DNA from: Oreocharis arfaki
Lineage: Eukaryota; Chordata; Aves; Passeriformes; Paramythiidae
Assembly: GCA_013398015.1 (NCBI GenBank)
Contig: VZRR01006734.1
Location: forward strand, 339,519 to 403,518
DNA: 64,000 nt
Reading direction: 5' to 3'
The first letter of the stretch is position 1; each line of letters starts with the position of its first letter. Of this stretch, positions 12,526 through 23,310 are shown one piece after another. The notes under the pieces were generated by a model. It was not told the DNA's origin. It was given only the letters and a program-made list of their open reading frames with translations, and ran no database searches. Both the position numbers and the translations under genes were made by a program.

Positions 12526-12914
12526 TCTCATACATATAGTTTTTTATATATGTACACACTGGCTGCCTTCAGTCAAGCTGGACTGTCATATTCAATGCAT
12601 CACTGAAACAATAGGTCCTGCAGAGTCTCTCCTAACTTGATTAGCAAAGCATTTTTTGGGTAATAATTGATTTGAGTAACATTAGTTTCTGTGTTTTTAA
12701 TGAAGAGAAAATCTTCATGATTTAAATGGCTTTGGTTATTGGAAGAGACCCTTGCTGATCTGAAATCAAATCATGTTGCTTGCAGTTAACACTAGAACTA
12801 CAGAAAAAGCTAAGGAAATAATAATAGTACCTAATCCATAATCTTTCTAGTGAAAAATGAAGGATTCTGGCATATTTGGGGGCTTCATGAACTGAAACAT
12901 CATCCTTAAAAAAC

Positions 12915-13951
12915 TGCAGTGCTGAAAGAGGGTGGAGCAACTGACGTCATCCACCTGGAGTTGTGCAAAGCATTTGACATTGTCCCACACAACATCCTCA
13001 CCTCTAAACTGGATTTGATGGATGGGCCACTCAGTGGATAAGGAAGGGGCTGGATGGCGGCACTCAAAGAGTTACAGTCAATACCTTGACATCTGAATGG
13101 GGACCAGCGATGAGTGGCGTTGCTCAGGTGCTGGCATTGTGACAACCACCTTGTCTGGTGACATGGACAGTGGATTGAGTGCAACCTCGGCAAGTCTCCT
13201 GAGGACACAGAGCTGTGTGGTGCAGTTCACATGCTGGAGGGAAGGGAGAACATCCGGAGGGACCTGGACAGGTTGGCCCATGTAAACCTCGAAAAGTTCA
13301 ACAAAGCCAAGTGCAAGGTCCTGCATGTGAGTCAGGGCAATCTCAATCTCAAGCACAGGCTGGGCAGAGAATGGATCAAGAGCAGTCCTGGAGAGAAGAT
13401 GTGGAGGTGTTGGTGGACAAGAAGCACAACACGACCTGTCAATGTGCACTCACAGCCCTGAAAGCCAACTGTGCCCTGGGCTGCACTATAAGGACAGAGA
13501 CCTGCTGGAGCAAGTCAAGAGGAGGCCATGAAGATGCTCAGGGGGCTGGAGCACCTCTGCTATGGAGAAAGGCTGAGAGAGTTAGGATTCTTCAGACTGG
13601 AGAAGAGAAGGCTCTGGGGAGACCTTAGACTGCCTTCCAGCACCTAAAGGGAGCCCACAATAAAGCTAGAGAGGGGCCTTTGACAAAGGCTTCTAGTGAC
13701 AGAACAAGGGGTAATGGCTTTAAACTGAATGAAGTAGGTTTGGACCGGACATTAGGAAGAAATTCTTTACTGTGAGAGTGGTGAGGCACTGGAATATATT
13801 GCCCAGACAACCTGTGGGTTCCCCATCCCCAGGGGTGTTCAAGGCCAGGTTGGATGGGGCTTCGATCAACCTGCTCTAGTGGAAGGTGTCCCTTAATGGT
13901 TGAAACTAGAGCATCTTTAAGGTCTCTTTTAACCCAAACAATTCTATGACA
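12915..13951 (+). mobile_element. CR1 LINE fragment with decayed ORF2 remnant
   Basis: This is the longest CR1 copy in the window. It runs 5' to 3' from a broken point inside the reverse-transcriptase region to the CR1 3' end at about 13951 (AACCCAAACAATTCTATGAC). From 12934 the frame reads GATDVIHLELCKAFDIVPHN, the conserved CR1 RT segment. After a frame change it continues GWATQWIRKGLDGGTQRV and then EWGPAMSGVAQVLAL before a stop. The catalytic FADD box lies at 13195-13206 and reads SPED, so two hydrophobic positions and the first aspartate are lost. The frame from 13231 continues MLEGRENIRRDLDRLAHVNL, another ORF2 segment. Stops, frameshifts and an internal deletion before the catalytic box show a dead copy. 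The frames at 13215-13628 (plus) and 13078-13449 (minus) are by-products of this element, not host genes. Confidence 0.92.
13195..13206 (+). pseudogene. Mutated reverse-transcriptase catalytic box of CR1
   Basis: In the frame set by the downstream ORF2 text, the four codons read S-P-E-D, preceded by K and followed by T. The family pattern is F-A-D-D in the same K...T context. Loss of the first aspartate alone would abolish metal-dependent polymerisation, so this copy cannot encode an active enzyme. Confidence 0.7.
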
Positions 13952-14335
13952 CCCTTACAGATAGCCATGCATAATTCTCCCTTTACAAAGTGAGTAACCT
14001 GGCCAAGGTAATGAGGTCTGAGGCAAAGGACTGAAATTAATCTGGGTCTGCAGAGTCTCTTAATAGCCCCGTAACCACCAAACACTCTGTCCCTGTATCT
14101 TTTCATTACAACTCATTTAAAGTGCATGTATTTGACACTGGGCTGTGGCATTCTTGGCTCCCCAGATAGTAAGCAGCAACTCAGTGAAATCTTTAAAATA
14201 AAAAATGCATTTCCTTCCTTTCCCTTGAAGAGCACTAAAGATTATGGGAGTATTTTTACTTCCCTATCTAAAACACTTCTATGAAAATTTTGCTGGTCAT
14301 TGGATAGTTTTGTTTCTTATTTGGTTATAAAATAT
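13952..14335. other. Non-coding between CR1 and LTR-like segment
   Basis: Unique sequence with no gene or repeat recognised. It ends in an AT-rich stretch (GGTTATAAAATAT) directly before the LTR-like boundary. Confidence 0.6.
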
Positions 14336-14591
14336 TGTCGCAGATCGACACTAAGAAGCAGGCATGGATGAAGGTTTCATACACACGCTAAGGTCTCGGG
14401 CTAACGGGCAAAAGCCTGGCCCTCGTTTATTCTCACACTTACATACATATGTACAGACAATCAACAATTGGATGAAGAGGTTAAGCCTCTCCAAATTGGT
14501 AAGATATAAATTCAGTCTATCACCTTCCTCCGCCTCTGGAGAAGGAATGCAAAACAATTCTAAAAATACAGCTTAGAAAAGATTCGTCACA
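14336..14591 (-). mobile_element. LTR-like segment (possible solo LTR of an endogenous retrovirus)
   Basis: Read on the minus strand, the segment ends in CTGCGACA at 14336, so its last bases are CA as LTRs require. About 90 bases before that end is an AATAAA signal (plus-strand TTTATT at 14426-14431), the usual R/U5 spacing of an LTR. A possible start TGTGACG lies at 14591 on the minus strand. It carries more CpGs than its surroundings, as younger inserts often do. The ending resembles ERVL-type LTRs of birds as I remember them, but I cannot confirm the family. The five bases on either side do not match, so no target-site duplication supports these exact ends. No internal retroviral gene is present, so if real it is a solo LTR or fragment. 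Confidence 0.42.
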
Positions 14592-14629
14592 AAAACATAA
14601 GCATTGTTTATCTTACAACTTATGAGAAA

Positions 14630-14670
14630 GTTTTTCACTGCTAACGCAAACAAGGCACGCAGTGAAAAAC
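14630..14670. repeat. Perfect 12-bp inverted repeat
   Basis: GTTTTTCACTGC (14630-14641) and GCAGTGAAAAAC (14659-14670) are perfect reverse complements separated by 17 bases. It lies 38 bases beyond the right edge assigned to the LTR-like segment and could be part of the same insertion. With equal base frequencies, a perfect 12-bp pair with a spacer up to about 20 is expected less than 0.1 times in 64 kb. No loop or terminal motif identifies a known class. Confidence 0.75.
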
Positions 14671-16086
14671 CAAAGCAACAAAATGTGAGGCCAGATCTTG
14701 CTCTCCTTTACACCAAAGTGAATTTGTAATAATACAAAGGAGAAGAGGAAATCGCACCAGCTCTGCCAGCCTCACTGCCCAGGTAGATTAACATGGCTTC
14801 TCGCAGTCCTAGAAACTGTGCAGAGCCAAAGCCCACACCATAAATAGCTTCTGTGACAAAGGCATTTTGTAAGTGACACCTTTAATGATCTGGCTATTTA
14901 TAGGTTTCAAACCAGGACAAATGATGGATTCCTTGGCAGCTGCTTATCCTTACCCTTGCTTAGCATATGGGGAAGGAGGAGGAGAAGGTCTAAGCATATT
15001 TTTTCACCTTTAGTCTCTGCTATCAGCTACTGAGCAAGGACTACCTGCAGAGAGGACTGATGGTGAGCAGGATGACGCGCAAAGCCTAGGAGCCTGCCAG
15101 GAGCACTGACATGCGTACCAACGAGCTGCATTGGGAAAACAAGACATCCTGGAATGGGTTCTCAGTGGTGTTAAGCACAGCCAGCCCAAGCTACAGCCAA
15201 CATGCTCAGCTCCCAATTAGCCATCCAGAAGATGCAGACAGGTATCAAAAGTGTTCAACATAAACAATCTCAACAAAATCAGTGGAGTCTGCTGGACGTC
15301 AAATGGCCTGCAACACTAGGTTGCTCATTTAGGTGTTTAAAGGCAAACCAACAGATGACAGGCTCTTTGGAAGCTGAGTCCTTCGAGTCTCATTCCCTAA
15401 ACCCTTAAAGAAATGATTTGACATCTCTTTAGTTGCAACAACGGAGCTCGAGATGCAAGGAGTAAACTCATGAATGCTTCTGTGCTCTGAGCACCTTGAG
15501 GGCTGATTTGTACAGATACTCCAGCCTATCAAACCCCAACGTAAAACTGCTGCCAAGAAATATTCCTCAGCTTTCTACACTAGCAACTATCCAGTTGTTT
15601 CATTAGACTGGTCACAGGCTAGAAAAACCTCAAAGGACATTGCTGCAAACACTCCTGAGCAAACCTGTGGGATGGACAAAACTGGTTCTTGCAGAAGAAA
15701 TACTGGAGTGAGTAGTAGTTAGAGAACAGCTGCAGAACAGGGCATTAAGTCAGCTCCACTGCAGTCAGAATGAACAAAGGCTTTTTGCTACACTCTAATA
15801 CACACACATAATATGACTTGCTTTATTAGAGTCTTCAGAAATCACGACCCTTCTAATAGGAGGCAGTGTTGCTTGGTAAGCAACGTGGACAAGAGCCGAA
15901 AAATCAAACAAGCACGCTTCTATATACTCCAGTAATTTGCCATTTTACTTAGCTTAATGAATTTTACAGTGCCTAGGAGAATAGAAATGATGGGTTATGA
16001 ACTCAATGGTATATCCTCAGATGCCGCTTAGAAAGGCAGACGTGGAGCACTCTGCTTTTCTGTGTTTATGGACAAGCATAAATGTG

Positions 16087-16106
16087 TATATATATATATA
16101 CATATA
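16087..16106. repeat. (TA)n microsatellite
   Basis: About nine TA units, grading into CATATACAAACACATACATG. Confidence 0.9.
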
Positions 16107-16447
16107 CAAACACATACATGTTACAAATGTATGTTATGTGCATGTATATTTACATAAGAAGCCAGGTTCTAAATTATGAAATAAAAGGTCATTAGACATG
16201 GTTACAGTACAAGCTTGATCTCACTAAGATACTGCAAGCAAACCTCAAATCACTCCCAACCCTGAACAGCACTGCTCTTTTTAGTACAATATTTAATGCA
16301 GTTTAAGTGAAGCTGGTAAGATGATGGTGCTACAGTGAACAGTAATAGTGGACAGGATACACAGAATATCAAAACAAAGTGAAATCAGAAAAGAAGTCAG
16401 CCTGTAACAAGCTATGTTAATATTTGCGTCTGCCTTTTTTTCTGTAG

Positions 16448-16506
16448 GCAGATGAAGATGCTGATGATACAGATCATTAATGCTCTTAAATTGTCATCAT
16501 GTTAAG
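16448..16506 (+). other. Weak exon-like segment
   Basis: CCTTTTTTTCTGTAG precedes base 16448, and AAG with GTCAGT follows at 16504-16512. One frame reads ADEDADDTDH and then a stop; another reads QMKMLMIQIINALKLSSC and then a stop. If this were an exon it would be terminal or non-coding. No neighbour supports it. Confidence 0.06.
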
Positions 16507-19208
16507 GTCAGTAGTAGTGTATGAGGTTGTTTGATAACACTATTGTAAAATGCTCCTGAAGTGTGCTGTATCTTTTTTCTTTTTGGATGTCTGGTTTCAT
16601 TCACCCCGACTGCCTTTGTTCTGTTCTAAATCATGATAGAGATGGAATGAGGGAAAATGAAACGAAGTCCAAGACACACCTGCTGCATCAAATCCTTGAA
16701 AAATGTTGAAGAGAACATTTGCAGAGGGCCCTTAACTGCAAAAACCAACAAATACACCAAAGCCCCCTATATTCCCCCTTGTTCCCCTTTTCTGTCTCTG
16801 AAAACAGAAATTGCTTCTTGATGAAACGTTTTTAATGTGGTAATGGGGTTCCAATGATTTATGGACTTTGCAGACTGCTGCGAACTCCCCAAATCTCACC
16901 CAAGAAGAAAGAGAAGGGAGTCAAATCCAAAGGTGATCACGGGCTACAGAAAACCTGGGTGTTGCACTGGGTGGGGCTGGAACAGAAGCCCCTGACGTGT
17001 TCAGGGAACCAAGGAGGCCAATTCCACTCACATGAGAGTGGCAATGTCGAAAACAGGCTACATGTGTGCTCTGAGGCTGCTCCTGTGCTCCTGCAAACAG
17101 GGAGGCATGGCTCCCGGGAGGAAGGGCACACTCACGAGAGATGCTTCTAGCCATGGTGGCAAAAGCACTCACAGCAAGGGACCAGAGGGACAGCAGAGGA
17201 CCACTGGTAGGCTGCAGCCATGATGGAAGGACACTGAGAACCCAAAGGGTTTCTTGTCAATTTTCCAGGAACCCAGAAAGCTGTTGCTTGAAAGAACTCA
17301 GCCCTCAAAACTCATTGTGAGAAATGGAAAACATGTTTTTTGAACATAAAATGCAGATTTTGGGGAAGGCTTGCTTTAAACAGACAACCATCAGATCCTG
17401 ATTGACTTGGGCTCACAACAGAGCAGCATTAGCTCAGTGTTGCAACACTACGTGTTGCTGGCTGCCATCAGCAGATGTATTTCACAGGTGTTTAGATTTG
17501 CTCACCCACATCTAAGCAATTTCATGATTTAAAAATCAAAGCTGATTGACTGAAACAAAAGTTTGAAAAAGTCTCATTTTTCAAGCTTATTGCAGAAAAA
17601 TACCTTGTCTTCTAGGAAGCGCCTAATAATATGCATAAATGATTTGCCCATTTCAGGAAAAAGGTGAAATCTCAAAGTGCTAAGAACTGCTTCTGATGGT
17701 CCAGAAGGCATCCCTTCTAACCCCATATTCATTTTCAACTGTAAAAGCCTTAATGAGGAAAGCATCATAATTTCCAATTTTAACCTTCTTATTCTCTTCC
17801 CTGAGGTAAGAACGCAAAAATAACATCAGCTGGCTTCATCCAATGTCTAGAATTGCTGCTTCTCTACATAATGCTGTATTACATTCATGACACTATTAAT
17901 TCACCATATCTGAGCTAAAAGGTGGTCACAGTACCCCCAGGAACCCTAGGAAAATCCACAGTAAGATGAAGCACCACTACAATCCAGTGTGAGAAGGATC
18001 TGTCCAGTAATACTGTGCATCTGTATCTCAGCTGCAGTTCCTCACTCTGCTTAATTAAAATGCTCATTATCTATGCTTTTAGAACTTTCAGCATCTCTAG
18101 ACTTGCTCTGTACAGTATAACCTCGGGTTTTAAAGAAGATGAAGGACTGTCATAACTTCAAATATCCCATCAGAGAAACACCCATTTGTAACCCAAACCA
18201 CAGGTAGTCTTTGCATCCAGTGCAGTGGACAGACAACTTCAGCATAAAATTCACCACCAGTGATGGCTCTACCTGGTATGCAGCACACAATTTTATGGGG
18301 TGTACAAAACAAAATCTGAAGCAAAGAGGTAAAAACAATATTGAATTTGAATTTTCAAATAAAAGATTCTTTCTAATTTGATACAGAGAAACAAGTGACA
18401 TTGGCTGGCTGGCAGTTCCCAGAGGTTTAACCACAGCTTCATTACTAGAATTGGGATGCAGCACTGTTGGATTAAGCTACTTCCAGTATTATTCATTTCT
18501 GCTACATAACTTTGCATGCAAATACACTGTCTTAACTGTTATGTTCTTAAACTACTGGTGTGATAAACTCTAATTCTTAAAACTTGATGCTATTTTCCAG
18601 TTTGGTCCCGACAACGCTCCCATGTCTCCAGCCTCTAAGTTCATTATTCATTCTTGTGATGTTTCTTCTGCTGGCTAGGATTATCCCAGAGAGTTATTTG
18701 GCAATCAGAAAGCAAATGAACTTGAATAAGAGGTCAAAGGCTAAGACTGACATAAACTGTCTTGGGTAAATGACATAACTTTACCTAACTAACTGTTTCT
18801 CCACAAAAACGCAGTCACAGCATAGACAGAGCCACCTCCTCCCATCCAGTCTAGCTTAGAACAGGCACACCAGACCCTCTCAGCAGTCAGGGAATCCATT
18901 GCTTGGGCTCTGCTTTCTTTCCTTGACTTTCCTTCTCTTGAAGTTCAAGGTTTGTCAGGCGACAATAAAAGCCATCCCGGGCCTGCTCCCTATCATAACT
19001 ATAGGGAATCCTGCAGGTATGACCAAACATAAGAAAAACGAACCAGAAGTTACAAATCTGTGGATGAGAAAGGCAGAAAAACGGTTTGGTTTGGGTTGTG
19101 CTTCTCTTTGCTAGATAAACCCTTCTGCCTCTTTGAAGCAGCCAGCAAGTAACTCATAACACGCAGAAGCGTTATTGCAGTAGAGGAAGAGCTCGACCCT
19201 TGGTCCAG

Positions 19209-19242
19209 CCAAGGTGGCTCAGCTTTGCTTGAGCCACCTTGG
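19209..19242. repeat. Perfect 13-bp hairpin, 8-base loop
   Basis: CCAAGGTGGCTCA (19209-19221) and TGAGCCACCTTGG (19230-19242) are perfect reverse complements around the loop GCTTTGCT. The stem is GC-rich in an AT-rich setting. After a bulge, CTTG on the left could also pair with CAAG on the right, extending the stem slightly. The uninterrupted pairing is too short for a typical microRNA precursor, and the stem is not flanked by any recognised repeat. A perfect 13-bp pair this close is expected about 0.02 times by chance in 64 kb with equal base frequencies. Confidence 0.85.
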
Positions 19243-20017
19243 AAGCAAGCACAGAATTCTCTCAGCCTTTCTGACTAAAGCTCAAGCTGTTAATTTTAAA
19301 AGAGCAGAACCAAAGATCTTGTTCACAGATGATTTTCAGCTGGAGCCAGCAGAAAAAGGTAAAGGAAAATAAAATGTCCAAACTTTTGATTTATGTCTCT
19401 CAGTAAACGTGTTTTGCTGTAATATCACTATTATTTTCAAAAGCCCTGAATTTAACTCTTTCAGTTCCCCCAAACTGACATAAGAAATAATGATTTTCCT
19501 CCTAAAAATTTGTTCTTTAATCACTTTATTTGCTATCTTCTGCGCACTCAGGAATGGTGTTCCCAGCATTGACAGTCAAAGAACAATGTAATTGTTGTTT
19601 ACAGAATACTGTTTCTAAGCAGAGAAATCTCTGGATTTAAAGAATCTGTGTGGATTACAGGATTTTATCTGTCTTCTGACTGATTGGCAAAAGTTTATAA
19701 TGGCTTGTAGCAATGTGAAAAAACAAATCAAATGAGAGAGGGCGGGTGCTCGAATTAACTCCTTAGACACCTTGCTTTTAGAAATCATTCATAAAACACT
19801 GAACACAACATTATCTGAACATAAATACAGCCTCAGTATACTTTGTTGGCAGTGACAGCCAAGATCAATATTGGAGACCAAATGCCAACAGTAAAAGGGT
19901 ATGTCAGTCAGTATTTCACTGACTAACTGCCCTTATCTGAAGCTCTCATGCTTCACTGGGTGAAAATACAGCCATTGATCTCAGTGTCACAACTCAAATT
20001 CTTCATATATCAACTAG

Positions 20018-20044
20018 TTTTCTCCCCCCTTCCACCCCCTTCTC
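20018..20044. repeat. C-rich polypyrimidine tract
   Basis: Runs of five to six C separated by T, interrupted by a single A. Confidence 0.75.
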
Positions 20045-21141
20045 AGCTGAATTTCTAGGCCACTACTTATTTTTATGATCAATATTTCTATCACTCTCAC
20101 ATAAACGACACTTTTATTATATTAACCTTTAAGTACAATTTTTAACATATCTGTTTGGCGTAATGTCACATGTTTTAACTCAACATCTCTTTTACAATTG
20201 CCAGAGATACAGATGAAGTTCAGGTTTCTTAAAGCATTTGTGGCAAAACTACTCTGATTAGTGGATAAATCTACCCTGGGCAGTGCCTGAGGAGCTCTCT
20301 GTGGCTGTGGAGGCATGCTTTAAAGGATTCAGCTTCCCTTTCCGGGAATTCACAGCTCAGCTGAAAGAATTTTTCTCTAAAGAGTTTTTCTTAGCAATTG
20401 AACTGACTGCTTTACCTTAAAGCATTTAAGTGTTGGAAATTAGCATGACAAAAATCCAGCCATGCAAACAGTCCCATGTCTGAAGGAGGTTGACTGTTCT
20501 GCTAAACAATCTCTAGTACTAGGAGAGGGTTTAACGTATTTAGTGTATATGGATCAGGTGTCTGGCTTGCTTTATGGCCTCTGAATTTCACTTTTCCTGT
20601 TTGCAAACTGCAAATATGAAGTCCAGCCTACTTTTGTTAATGACTTTGGATTTACAAATCAATGAAACCATATTCCAGAAGCAGGAAATCTAATTCTCTG
20701 ATCTACATTAAATGCTCTGTGAGATTACTCATTAATAAAGTAACTGAAGTTAAATGCTCCGACATCTTTAAATAAAAAAGCATTAGATGGACAATAAAAA
20801 ATACATAGACATTGCAAAATATATTACTGTCTTAGTGAGTAAGTTCTAAATTAAAAATTGGAAGGAAATTATTAAAAACACCAATAAAACTCTCTCCTTG
20901 TCTGTTACCATAACACTTCTCACTAGCTCATTTACTCAACTTAGTGAAAATTACAGCAAACTATTACTCCTGTCTACCTTGGAACTATTACAAACAGGGT
21001 TATTCCTTGCTTATTTGATTATCAGAGACAGAATCCTTGAGCTATGTGGGTTTTACTGCTCCACAGACCTTTTCAACCTTACTTTAAGAACTACCAGAAA
21101 CTAAAATCAGTGAGAGACACTAAGCAATGCAGTCAAAGACG

Positions 21142-21170
21142 ATTTTATTTTTTTTTAATTATTATTATTT
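21142..21170. repeat. A/T-only tract
   Basis: A T run followed by ATT units. Confidence 0.8.
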
Positions 21171-23258
21171 AAAGGTTCAGTGTACTACGTTAGGACTACA
21201 ATTTTAATGCAGAAGTTGATGTCTCCCAAAGGAAATCATTCTACCCCAAAATGTTTCATCAATTATTGCATTGTTCCATCATTATCCAAATCGTCAAAGC
21301 AATTTCATTATAAATCCCACATAAAGTAGCACTAAGGGGTAATGGCAAAATGGCTTTGGTCCCTGTAGGACCATCTCAAGAAAAATAATTTCAGGCAGAG
21401 TGGAAACAGCGCTTTGTTCTTGAGCTGTGGGAGGGAAGTTTTTCTTCCTTGGCTATGCATCCACGACACAAAAAATCCACACAAACGGGGACAGCTTTAG
21501 CAAGAAGCAGGGAAAACTGCACGCTATACACAAGTTAGCTCATTTAGGGATCCCACAGCAATGGTTTAATGATAACAGGACTGATTGGAGCTGGATATGT
21601 AAAGAGGCTTAATTTCTCAGCTGCAGAGAGCTCTTCAAGGGAAGAATGTGGTGGGAGGATGGGAGGGGAGACGAGCGTGTGCCCACGGGCCGGCATGCAC
21701 AGACGGGTAGGATGGAGACGCCTGTGTGTACGTAAATAACCTCTCAGTTACAGTCAGAATTTTCCTTTATCTGTCCAAAGCTGTGTATTTAGCATTAGCA
21801 CACAGACTTCAGAAAGTAAAATGTCCGGGCTGCTTTCTCAAATGGAAGATAAAAAGGTATAAGGTGAGGATTTGCTTCATGGCAGGGAGAAGTCATGAAA
21901 ATACTTATTTTTTAAAATTAATTCTGAAAAATTAAAATATTAATTGCACAGCATCCTTGTACATAGGTCAGGAGGACAAAACACATTGACCTTGTTTATG
22001 AAACATCTTTTGAGTGAAGGAGTGGCAGAAAGGGTGCAAAATCAAAAGGAAATATAAATAAATGAAAGGGTAAGGAGAACTCTACAGACCATGGAATACC
22101 TGCTCATGAACCAGATCGAATAACCCATCCCTAGACTGGAAACAGTTCGGAAGAAACTTAAAACATAAATATACAAAGAAAGTGATCCTGTTGTAATTGA
22201 TGAACACAAAGAGAGGCAATAAAGTAGATGCTGTTCGGGGGAATGTTTTGTTCTATTTCTGGCTCTTGTGGAAGGAAAATTACTTCACTTCTCTGTGCCA
22301 CAACAGAAGAATATGAAAAATGACTACAGAACTGCACAAGGGAATTTTTGAGGCTTACTTAACATTTAAGGAACGGTTTGAGGTTTTTGTGTGAACACCA
22401 CCACAACAGCAACTAATATTAATTAAAGGCCAATTTTTACATGGCTGAAATATGACCTTCATCCAGCTAGACTTACTGTAGTTTATTCCAAATATATCTA
22501 CTGCCAAGTTTACAAGTCACTCAAGTTCACGCCTTTAAAATACATTTTTACTAAAATGCACTAACTAAATTTTCCAGATTTTTAGGCCTTTATTACTAGC
22601 TATAAATAAAAATTCCTTTTATTTCAAGGTTCTATGCTGCAGAAAGCTTCAGGGTAAAATGAAATTTTAAGTGACTGGATCAATGAACACTAGATTCTTA
22701 AATGATTTCCGCAATTCTGAAATTTCTGTGCCTTACCAATTCAGCCTCTCTGTCCTTCTGCAGTACTCATATCCCATGATGGAGACACAGGATTTAAACC
22801 TCATATTAGGGATAGCACTGTATTCTGGATATGAAATACACCATTGGTGGCCATCTCATCAGGAAATATTAAAATAAATAGTAAAAATTAAATATGTAAA
22901 TGGAGTAGTGATAAAGATTAGTCTGCTTGCTTTTCTTCCCTTTCTAGATAAAAAATACTTAATATGGAGAAAAGGAAAAAAATGTCATATCTGAGAAGAA
23001 AACTCTTACATTTGCTTTTCTATCCTGTTGTTCATCTTTGGATGCCAGCAGAGGAAACATCAGTGCCTTGGTCATACTGTCCCTGAGCCTCTTGTCTCTG
23101 CCAAAGGCAGTGCCACCCCAACCAAGAGAATTACACAAAAACTCCTGGGGTGTTAAGTCCAGTGTGGCTGGACCTTCGAGAGGATTGACAGAAACTTTTC
23201 TGCCTTCCACCTTACAAGACAGGCATTTCATTTTGGCACACAGATGTAGATTTAAATA

Positions 23259-23310
23259 GGAAAAAAAAAAAACAAGGAAAAAGAAAAAGAAAAAAAGGAA
23301 ACAAAAAGAC
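23259..23310. repeat. A-rich low-complexity tract
   Basis: A run of twelve A is followed by AAG/AAAG-type units. Its complement produces the polyphenylalanine segment of the chance frame at 22959-23489. No LINE or SINE body precedes it, so it is not an obvious retroposon tail. Confidence 0.85.

Larger units (their letters stand above)
14671..19208. other. Non-coding, no recognised gene
   Basis: Unique sequence with small frames only; the largest are 104 codons (18150-18464, minus) and 98 codons (16854-17150, plus). Opposite-strand frames overlap in the GC-richer patch 16850-17230, which is typical of stop-poor chance frames. A (TA)n repeat, a weak exon-like segment (16448-16506) and a 14-bp palindrome (17436-17449, AGTGTTGCAACACT) lie inside. 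The palindrome is within chance expectation. Confidence 0.6.

Noticed and set aside
13215..13628. 137-codon plus-strand frame
   Set aside because: It lies wholly inside a degraded CR1 copy and is out of frame with the recognisable ORF2 segments.
17436..17449. 14-bp perfect palindrome AGTGTTGCAACACT
   Set aside because: Several 14-bp palindromes are expected by chance in 64 kb, and the flanks add nothing.
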